A DNA stretch of 64,000 nucleotides from assembly GCF_003755185.1 (NCBI RefSeq), contig NZ_RKIC01000013.1:1-64000 (forward strand), given 5' to 3'. This document shows, one piece after another, positions 58,064 to 64,000 of the stretch. The notes beneath the pieces are model-generated. The model worked only from the letters and a program-made list of their open reading frames with translations, searched no databases and was not told where the DNA came from. The translations under genes and the position numbers were made by a program. Each line of letters begins with the position of its first letter. The stretch's first letter is position 1. Source of the stretch: Frigoribacterium sp. PhB24 (GTDB lineage: Bacteria > Actinomycetota > Actinomycetes > Actinomycetales > Microbacteriaceae).

Positions 58064-59362
58064 TCAGCGGACGCCCTGGGACGCCAGGAAGACCACGGGG
58101 TCGGTCGCGACCCCGCCCTGGCGCACCTCGAGGTGGAGGTGGCAGCCGGTCGAGCCGCCCGAGGTGCCGACACCGGCGATGTTCTGGCCGGCCCGGACCT
58201 GCTGGCCGACCGAGACGTAGATGCCGTTCCGCTCCATGTGGGCGTACGCGCTGCTGACGCCGCCGCCGTGGTCCACGACGATCAGGTTGCCGTAGCCGCT
58301 CGACGGCCCGGCGTAGCTGACGCGGCCCGCCGAGACCGAGTAGATGGGCGTGCCGCAGGCCGCCCCGAAGTCGGCACCGGCGTGGAGTCGACGATCGCCC
58401 GTGATCGGGTGGATGCGGTAGCCGTAGGCCTGGTACGAGCTGTATGAGCGGATGGCCGCGACCCACCCCGTGCCCGGGTCGGGAACGGTGACGCCCGGGC
58501 CCGGGCCGCCCGTACCGGGTGCCACGGGGCCCGTGCCGCCCCCGGCGGCCGGGGCGGGACGCGCCGCGGCGGCGGCCGCGGCCGCGGCAGCCGCCTGCGC
58601 CTGGGCGTACCCCTGCTCGAGCGTCATGCGGTCGTCCTCGAGCAGGGCGACCTGGGCGACGAGGGTGGCCTTCTCGTCGTCGACGGCCGCCAGGTCGGCC
58701 TCGGCCGTCACACCGGCCGCGGCCGCCTCGTCGAGCGCGGTCCGGGCGTCGGCGGCGAGCCGGTCGCGTTCGGCGAGCGCCACGGCGGCCTGGTCGGCCG
58801 ACGAGGTCGCGAGGTTGTCGGCGGCCTGGGCCCGCTCGCGGAGGCGGCCGATGTTCTCACCGAGCTTGCTCGACAGACTCAGGCCTTTGAGGACCTCTTG
58901 GGCGCCGTCGCCGGCCGCGAGGAGGTCGCCCACCATGCCCCCGCTGCCGGGGCGGGCCATCAGGGCAGCGGCCTGGCCGACGACCTCTCGCGACGAGTCA
59001 GCGGTCGCACGGGCCTCGGCTCGACGCGTCTCGAGTTGCTCGTGCCGCGCGGTCGCCTCGTCGACGGCCGCCTGGGCCTCGCCCAGCACGCGTCCGGCAT
59101 CGTCGGCCGAGGTGCGGGCGGCCTCGGCGCGGGCCGAGGCGGCGTCGAGCGCCGCCTGCAGGTCGGCCAGCGCCGTTCTCTTGGCGGACTCGTCGTCGCG
59201 CGCGGCGAGGACGGCCTGCCAGGTCGGGGCGGCGGCGCTCGCCCGATCGGGAACGACGAGCACGGCGAGCAGCGCCACCACCAGCGCGAGGACGAGGGTC
59301 GACGCCGACGTCGGTCGGTGGAGTGGACTCGAGGCGGGAACGGGGCGGACGGAGTGGGGCAT
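58064..59362 (-). CDS. Secreted M23 peptidase with N-terminal coiled coil
   Basis: A 432-residue cell-wall hydrolase. A signal peptide ends near ASAAAP; residues 46-270 form a long alanine/glutamate-rich coiled coil, with a linker rich in A, P and G. The C-terminal LytM domain has HPITGDRRLHAGADFGAACGTPIYS (first His and Asp zinc ligands) and GCHLHLEV (last His). It resembles EnvC-like proteins that either cut peptide cross-links or activate amidases; the zinc ligands are present. TAGGGT near 59462 on the minus strand suggests a promoter with a leader of about 90 bases containing a 7-bp hairpin. Confidence 0.9.
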   Translation of the reverse strand: MPHSVRPVPASSPLHRPTSASTLVLALVVALLAVLVVPDRASAAAPTWQAVLAARDDESAKRTALADLQAALDAASARAEAARTSADDAGRVLGEAQAAVDEATARHEQLETRRAEARATADSSREVVGQAAALMARPGSGGMVGDLLAAGDGAQEVLKGLSLSSKLGENIGRLRERAQAADNLATSSADQAAVALAERDRLAADARTALDEAAAAGVTAEADLAAVDDEKATLVAQVALLEDDRMTLEQGYAQAQAAAAAAAAAAARPAPAAGGGTGPVAPGTGGPGPGVTVPDPGTGWVAAIRSYSSYQAYGYRIHPITGDRRLHAGADFGAACGTPIYSVSAGRVSYAGPSSGYGNLIVVDHGGGVSSAYAHMERNGIYVSVGQQVRAGQNIAGVGTSGGSTGCHLHLEVRQGGVATDPVVFLASQGVR

Positions 59363-59647
59363 GGCTCTCTGTCTGTCTGGTGCGCACGACCCGTCCGGTG
59401 AGGCCGGGGGTGCGCCGCGGTGCAAGGGCGTCCGCGCTCGGGCCTCGCGGACCACCCACCCTACCGGGGCAGGCCGGGACGGGAACATCGCGGCCACCCG
59501 GCACCGCGCCTCCTCGGGGGGGCTCGAGGGCCTGGGGACGAGACGTCGACGCAGCGTCGATCCCGGCCCCGCGAGGTACGGCCCTGTCCCCCTTTCGGCC
59601 CCTGTGCGCGGGGGTGCATCCGTGGTCGACTGGTGCCTTCCACCACC

Positions 59648-59686
59648 GTCGGGGCAGCATCCCCGACTGCGCCGAGAGAGGCGCAG
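59648..59686 (+). promoter_or_regulatory. Two adjoining hairpins directly before the GH6 start codon
   Basis: GTCGGGG-CAGCAT-CCCCGAC is followed immediately by CTGCGCC-GAGAGA-GGCGCAG, whose last base touches the ATG. The purine-rich loop GAGAGA is the only Shine-Dalgarno-like sequence. If the second stem forms in the RNA it would limit ribosome access. The rest of the 324-base divergent gap (59363-59686) holds the two promoters and a copy of the interspersed word at 59507. Confidence 0.55.
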
Positions 59687-60763
59687 ATGGCATCGTCCCG
59701 ACCGGCCCGGACCACCCTCGGCCTGCTCGTCGCGGCCACCGTCGTCCTGCTGACCGCGTGCTCGTCGGGTGACACGCCCCGTCCGACACCGAGCGACGGG
59801 TCCGTCACTCCCAACCCGACCCCGACCCCGACGTCGCAGGCGACCCGCGTGACCCCCGAGACGATCCGCACGGCTCCGACCGGCGCCGTCTTCCACGGCG
59901 GCATCGCCCTCGAGCCGAACTCGCTGGCGGTGCGGGCCGAGGCGACGCTGAGCGCCGACGGCGAGACGGACGCCGCCCGCGCCGCGGCCCTGATCGCGGA
60001 GCGTCCCGTCGCGATGTGGATCGGCGACGGCTACGACGACGCCCAGCTCGTCGAGGTCATCACCGACTATCTGGCGGCAGCCGAGGAGCAGGGCGCCACG
60101 CCCGTGTTCGTCACGTACGCGATCCCCGACCGGGACTGCGGCAACTACTCGGCCGGCGGCCTGTCGGTCGAGCGCTATCCCGCATGGAACGCGACCATCG
60201 CGGCCACCCTCGCCGGCCACCGGGCCGTCGTCGTCGTCGAGCCGGACTCGCTCGGCATGCTGAGCCGGTGTCCTCAGCTGGCCGACACGCGCCTCCCGCT
60301 GTTGAAGCAGGCGGTCGCGGACTTCTCGGCGGTGGGCGTGCCCGCCTACCTCGACGGCGGCAACTCGCACTGGGTGCCGCCCGGGGTGATGGCCGAGCGG
60401 CTCGAGGCGGCCGGGGTCGACCAGGCGCGTGGCTTCTTCACGAACGTCGCCGGCTTCTACCCCGTGGGCGACGAGCAGCCCTACGCCGAGGAGGTGGCCG
60501 CGATGACGGGCGGCAGCCGCTACGTGATCGACGTGTCGCGCAACGGCCGCGGCTGGAAGGGCACCTGGTGCAACCCCGAGGACGTCGGCCTCGGCCAGGA
60601 CCCTCGCCTGGTGTCGGACGACGGCCGCCTCGACGCCCTGCTCTGGGTCAAGACGCCGGGCATCAGCGACGGCACCTGCAACGACGGCCCCCCGGCCGGC
60701 GAGTGGTACCCGACGTACGCCGAGATGCTCGTCGACCGCCGCCCCGAGTGGGCCCGCCGCTGA
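59687..60763 (+). CDS. Glycoside hydrolase family 6 (cellulase) lipoprotein
   Basis: A 358-residue lipoprotein with lipobox LTAC and a proline/threonine linker. The GH6 barrel has PDRDCGNYSAGG, with the catalytic Asp before Cys, and VVVEPDSLGML. Cys pairs typical of the family occur (DCGNY, RCPQL; WCNPE, TCNDG). It should cleave cellulose or mixed-linkage glucans at the cell surface. It lies about 12 kb from the LPMO gene, so the two could act on the same plant polymer. Confidence 0.92.
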   Translation: MASSRPARTTLGLLVAATVVLLTACSSGDTPRPTPSDGSVTPNPTPTPTSQATRVTPETIRTAPTGAVFHGGIALEPNSLAVRAEATLSADGETDAARAAALIAERPVAMWIGDGYDDAQLVEVITDYLAAAEEQGATPVFVTYAIPDRDCGNYSAGGLSVERYPAWNATIAATLAGHRAVVVVEPDSLGMLSRCPQLADTRLPLLKQAVADFSAVGVPAYLDGGNSHWVPPGVMAERLEAAGVDQARGFFTNVAGFYPVGDEQPYAEEVAAMTGGSRYVIDVSRNGRGWKGTWCNPEDVGLGQDPRLVSDDGRLDALLWVKTPGISDGTCNDGPPAGEWYPTYAEMLVDRRPEWARR

Positions 60764-60773
60764 GTCGCGGCGC

Positions 60774-61172
60774 TCAGCGCAGGCGGGCTCGCAGCAGCTC
60801 GAGGAACTCGTCGGCCATCGCGAGCTGGCGCTCGAGCTTGGCGCGACGCTCGACGGTCTCGTCGACGAACGCCGCCAAGGAGGCGCGGGTCGCCTGAGCG
60901 CGCCCGTCGCCCTCCTCGCCCTCCCCGCCGTCGAGCGCATCGACGACCCGCAGCAGCTCGGCCATCTCGTCGAGGCTGAACCCCAGCGGTTTCATCCGCC
61001 GGATCACCATGAGTCGCAGGTAGTCGTCGTGCGTGTAGAGCCGGAACCCGCCCTCGCTGCGGCCCGACGGCGTCAGTAGGCCGACCTCGTCGTAGTGGCG
61101 GATCGTGCGCAGCGACATCTCGGTGCGTTCGGCGAGCTCGCCGATCTGCATCGTGGCGGTCTCGTCGGGCAT
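60774..61172 (-). CDS. MerR-family transcription regulator
   Basis: A 132-residue regulator. The N-terminal winged helix has MQIGELAERTEMSLRTIRHYDEVGLLTPSGRSEGGFRLY; a coiled-coil dimer helix follows. No metal-binding cysteines are visible, so it is not a heavy-metal sensor. It is divergent from the SulP transporter gene with a MerR-like dyad between them (61191-61210). A copy of the interspersed word codes for RAQATRAS between the two helices. Confidence 0.9.
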   Translation of the reverse strand: MPDETATMQIGELAERTEMSLRTIRHYDEVGLLTPSGRSEGGFRLYTHDDYLRLMVIRRMKPLGFSLDEMAELLRVVDALDGGEGEEGDGRAQATRASLAAFVDETVERRAKLERQLAMADEFLELLRARLR

Positions 61173-61190
61173 GGGGGTCTCGTTCCATCT

Positions 61191-61210
61191 CTACCCTCAC
61201 GTAAGGGTAG
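61191..61210. promoter_or_regulatory. MerR-type operator
   Basis: CTACCCT-CACGTA-AGGGTAG is a perfect 20-bp dyad in the 101-base gap between the divergent merR and sulP genes. MerR regulators bind such dyads between -35 and -10 boxes; TAGGGT (61208-61213) could be the -10 of the SulP promoter. Confidence 0.75.
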
Positions 61211-61273
61211 GGTTGCATCGTACGGCAGTGTCGCCGGCTCCCCCATTCTTCCGCACACCCCCAGGAGTCCCCC

Positions 61274-62902
61274 GTGACCACTGCCCCCGACTCCGACCGC
61301 GCGCGCCCTGAACCCGCCGCGCGGTCGGTCCGCCCCGACCGCCCTGCCGACACGGTGCTGTCCGTGTTGCGCGACCCGCGCCTCCTGACCCGCGAGGCCC
61401 TGGCCGGCGTCGTCACGACGCTCGCGCTCGTGCCCGAGGTCATCTCGTTCTCGGTGATCGCCGGCGTCGACCCGATGGTCAGCCTGGTCGCGTCGATCGT
61501 GCTGGCGCTCGTCATGTCGGTGCTCGGCGGGCGCCCGGCGATGGTCACGGCCGCGGCCGGCTCGGTCGCGCTCGTGATCGCGCCGCTGGTGCGCGAGCAC
61601 GGCACCGAGTACGTCCTGCCGACCGTGGTGCTGGCGGGGCTCGTGCAGCTCGCCTTCGGCCTCGCCGGTCTCGCCCGGCTGATGCGGTTCATCCCCCGCT
61701 CGGTCATGATCGGCTTCGTCAACGCGCTCGGCGTGCTGATCTTCGTGGCGCAGGTGCCGCACATCATCGATCAGCCGTGGGTCGTCTACCCGCTGTTCGC
61801 CCTCACCATCGCGATCGTGGTGCTGCTTCCGAAGGTGACGAAGGCCGTGCCGGCACCGCTGGTCGCCATCGTCGTCGTCACGGTCATCGCCGTGGCCGCC
61901 CGCCTCGACGTTCACACCGTCGGCGACGAGGGCCCGATGGGCGGCGGCCTGCCCGGCCTGACGCCGTGGCTCGCCCCCTTCACGCTCGAGACGCTGCAGA
62001 TCATCTGGCCGACAGCCCTGAGCGTCGCCTTCGTCGGTCTGATGGAGACCCTGCTGACCGCCAAGCTCGTCGACGACCTCACTGAGACCCCGTCGCACAA
62101 GGGCAGGGAGTCCTGGGCGCTCGGCGTCGCGAACATCGCGGCCGGCTTCTACGGCGGCATCGCCGGCTGCGCCATGATCGGGCAGACGGTGGTCAACGTG
62201 AAGATCGGACGGGCCCGCACGCGGGTGTCGACGATCGCCGCCGGGCTCTTCCTGCTGTTGCTGGTCACCGGGCTGAGCGCGGTGATGTCGGCGATCCCGA
62301 TGGTGGCGCTGGCGGCGGTCATGATGATCGTCGCGATCACGACCGTCGACTGGCACTCGCTCAAGCCGTCGACCCTGCGGCGCATGCCGGTGCCCGAGAC
62401 ACTCGTCATGGTGGTCACGGTGGCCGTGGTGGTGGCGACGAACAACCTCGCCCTCGGCGTCGCGGTCGGTGTGCTGCTCGCGATGGTGCTCTTCGCCCGA
62501 CGGGTGGCGCACGTCATCACGGTCGAACGGCACGTGACGCCCGGCACGAGCGCCGGCGACGAGGCCTGCGCGGGCCCCGGCGCCGACTCCGGCGCATCGG
62601 ACGCAGGAGGCGCGGGTGCGGTCGTCGAGGCGGCCACGGCCCCAGAGACGGTGCGGTACGACGTCGTCGGCCCGTTGTTCTTCGGCAGCAGCAACGACCT
62701 CGTCGAGCACTTCTCCTACGGTGACGACCCGGCCACGGTCGTCGTCGACCTCTCACGCGCCCAGGTCTGGGACGCGTCGAGCGTCGCGGCCCTCGACTCG
62801 GTCGACGAGAAGTTCCGGGCACACGGCGTGACGGCGACGTTCGTCGGGCTGGACGACCGCAGCGAGGCGTTCCACGGACGCCTCACCGGTCGCCTCGGGT
62901 AG
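61274..62902 (+). CDS. SulP-family anion transporter with STAS domain
   Basis: A 542-residue permease. Twelve to fourteen membrane segments cover residues 40-405, with the family pattern LALVPEVISFSVIAGVDPMVSL and VGLMETLLTAKLVDD. A C-terminal STAS domain (about 455-540) follows a low-complexity linker containing a copy of the interspersed word (GADSGASDAGGAG). Members carry sulfate, bicarbonate or dicarboxylates. AGGAG is seven bases before the GTG. The divergent merR gene probably controls it. Confidence 0.9.
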   Translation: MTTAPDSDRARPEPAARSVRPDRPADTVLSVLRDPRLLTREALAGVVTTLALVPEVISFSVIAGVDPMVSLVASIVLALVMSVLGGRPAMVTAAAGSVALVIAPLVREHGTEYVLPTVVLAGLVQLAFGLAGLARLMRFIPRSVMIGFVNALGVLIFVAQVPHIIDQPWVVYPLFALTIAIVVLLPKVTKAVPAPLVAIVVVTVIAVAARLDVHTVGDEGPMGGGLPGLTPWLAPFTLETLQIIWPTALSVAFVGLMETLLTAKLVDDLTETPSHKGRESWALGVANIAAGFYGGIAGCAMIGQTVVNVKIGRARTRVSTIAAGLFLLLLVTGLSAVMSAIPMVALAAVMMIVAITTVDWHSLKPSTLRRMPVPETLVMVVTVAVVVATNNLALGVAVGVLLAMVLFARRVAHVITVERHVTPGTSAGDEACAGPGADSGASDAGGAGAVVEAATAPETVRYDVVGPLFFGSSNDLVEHFSYGDDPATVVVDLSRAQVWDASSVAALDSVDEKFRAHGVTATFVGLDDRSEAFHGRLTGRLG

Positions 62903-62942
62903 CGGGCCGCTCCGGCGACGCGCCGGGACGCGAGCGCTCGGC

Positions 62943-64000
62943 TCAGCCGTCGATGCGGACGAAGTGGTGCGCCTGGTTCCAGATGGGACGGACGTCGACG
63001 AAGCCGCCGGGCTTGGGGGCGTCGAGGATCATGCCGTTGCCGGCGTAGATGCCGTCGTGGGCCAGGTTGTCGAAGACGACGAGGTCGCCCGGTACCGCTT
63101 CGGACTCGGGGATCGTGCGACCCTCGGTGTTCTGCGTGGGCACGTAGTGGGTGAGCTTGATGCCGAACTGCGCGTAGACGAAGGTGATCAGCCCCGAGCA
63201 GTCGAACTTCGAGGGGTCCTCGCCGCCGTGCACGTACGGCGTGCCGATGTACTGCAGCGCCACCGCGAGCACCTGGTCGCGGTCGAGCTCGGGGTAGAGC
63301 GGGTTCGCGAGGTAGTCGGCCGTGGTCGGCCCCTCGTAGGTCGTGTTCGCCGCGGCCTTGCGGTTCTGCAGGTTCTGCGTCACGACGTCGACCATCGACG
63401 TGGCGGAGTAGGTGTCGCGAGCGGTCTCGTCGGACTCGTCGGACAGCGAGGCCGTGTCGACCGAGAGGGTCTGCGAGCCGAGCGACGACCGCGCCGACGC
63501 CCCCGCCGCGACGGCCTGGGCCTCGTCGCCCGTGGTCGCGAGCAGGGGCAGCACGCCGCTGGCGGCGAACCCGACGATCGCCGTGACGATGGAGAGCTTC
63601 TTCACGGCGGTGCCGACGCTGCGCGCTGCACCGGCGCGCCCGGCGGCACCGGCATGGGCCTGCGAGGCGGGACGCGCGGCCAGGGTCGAGGCCCGGCGAG
63701 CGCGACGCGAGGGTCGGTCGGCGGCCGGTCGAGCGGCGGCCGAGGAGGCGCGGGCGGCGACCGCAGGACGAGCGGCCTCGGTCGCGGCGGACTCCTCGAG
63801 GCCGAGCAACGGGCTGGTCCGGGCCGGAGCGTCGGAGCGACGCGGCCGGACGCGCGGGGCGACCGCAGCCTCGGCGGCACCGACGAGGGCGGGGCACTCG
63901 ACGAAGGACTGGCGGTGCGAGGTCGGCAGGACGTCCCGGCGGGCACGGCGTTCGCGTCGTTCGAGGGCGAGGCGGGCCGAGCGCTCACCGAGCGGACGAG
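62943..64000 (-). CDS. NlpC/P60 cell-wall hydrolase, N-terminus beyond the window
   Basis: The C-terminal NlpC/P60 domain has the catalytic Cys in KFDCSGLITFVY and the His in AHDGIYAG. A hydrophobic segment KLSIVTAIVGFAASGVLPLL precedes it, with a long basic alanine/arginine-rich region before that (RARRDVLPTSH and more). The frame stays open to the window edge with no ATG, GTG or TTG upstream of a TTG at 63809, so the true start is probably outside. It should cut peptide bonds in peptidoglycan at the cell surface after passing the membrane. Confidence 0.88.
   Translation of the reverse strand, partial: RPLGERSARLALERRERRARRDVLPTSHRQSFVECPALVGAAEAAVAPRVRPRRSDAPARTSPLLGLEESAATEAARPAVAARASSAAARPAADRPSRRARRASTLAARPASQAHAGAAGRAGAARSVGTAVKKLSIVTAIVGFAASGVLPLLATTGDEAQAVAAGASARSSLGSQTLSVDTASLSDESDETARDTYSATSMVDVVTQNLQNRKAAANTTYEGPTTADYLANPLYPELDRDQVLAVALQYIGTPYVHGGEDPSKFDCSGLITFVYAQFGIKLTHYVPTQNTEGRTIPESEAVPGDLVVFDNLAHDGIYAGNGMILDAPKPGGFVDVRPIWNQAHHFVRIDG

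Noticed and set aside
59363-59640. A c-di-AMP (ydaO-type) riboswitch upstream of the M23 peptidase gene
   Set aside because: Such riboswitches are common before actinobacterial wall hydrolases, but I could not find the conserved core motifs; only a simple 7-bp hairpin is visible.
4753-62614. AGGAGG copies as ribosome-binding sites
   Set aside because: Nearly all copies are inside genes or far from start codons and occur equally on both strands. The molybdoenzyme start at 49175 is the one plausible dual use.

Overview
The window comes from a high-GC actinobacterium, most likely a member of the Microbacteriaceae (a Curtobacterium/Frigoribacterium-like plant- or soil-associated genus; the genus is a guess). 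Signs are the strong GC skew of third codon positions, the actinobacterial gene types, two DtxR/IdeR-type iron boxes, and many starts that lie only a few bases downstream of a TAnnnT -10 element, as in leaderless transcription. I see no prophage, insertion sequence, CRISPR array or rRNA. There is one tRNA, tRNA-Gly(CCC).

Layout. 1-13 kb: a beta-lactamase-fold membrane hydrolase, a NarL-type two-component pair, a TauE-like permease, RlmC, a class A penicillin-binding protein, a lipoprotein and a GH13 glycosidase. 13.3-17.3 kb: siderophore uptake system 1 (binding protein divergent from permease-permease-ATPase). 18-21 kb: an alpha/beta-hydrolase fused to a gluconate-dehydrogenase gamma-type domain, coupled to a GMC flavoprotein. 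21-27.3 kb: a DUF2809-like protein, a polysaccharide deacetylase and siderophore uptake system 2 (ATPase, binding protein, fused double permease). 27.4-30.6 kb: class A beta-lactamase, a DUF1016 relic, glutaminase and an SRPBCC protein. 30.8-36.5 kb: a type VII-type polymorphic toxin operon ending in a TNT-like NAD-glycohydrolase domain, followed by a duplicated, partly decayed array of candidate immunity genes. 36.6-45 kb: PAP2 phosphatase, tRNA, ECF sigma factor with Asp23-like partners, quinone reductase, dCTP deaminase, AraC regulator, aldo-keto reductase, TspO-like and DUF3817-like proteins. 45-51 kb: SDR, lytic polysaccharide monooxygenase, molybdoenzyme plus flavin reductase, SodA, subtilase. 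51.6-64 kb: a second two-component pair with an exported partner, TetR, EamA, LysR, YefM/YoeB, an M23 peptidase, a GH6 cellulase, MerR/SulP and an NlpC/P60 hydrolase running off the window.

The most unusual feature cuts across all of this. A short word, AGGAGGCGCG (extended form CAGGAGGCGCGGGTCG), occurs about once per 1.4 kb on both strands with little strand bias. It is found in genes (mostly in linkers and tails) and between genes (often as inverted pairs). That distribution resembles DNA-uptake sequences of naturally competent bacteria. Alongside it is a set of imperfect palindromes that differ in sequence but are nearly all about 60 bp long. Two of them lie in frame inside coding sequences, including one between the Walker A motif and the Q-loop of a siderophore ABC ATPase.

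Genes are packed tightly, with frequent ATGA/GTGA overlaps that imply translational coupling. The LPMO, GH6, GH13 and deacetylase genes suggest life on plant polymers. The two iron-box operons, SodA, the sigma/Asp23 cluster and the cell-wall hydrolases suggest iron, oxidative and envelope stress responses.
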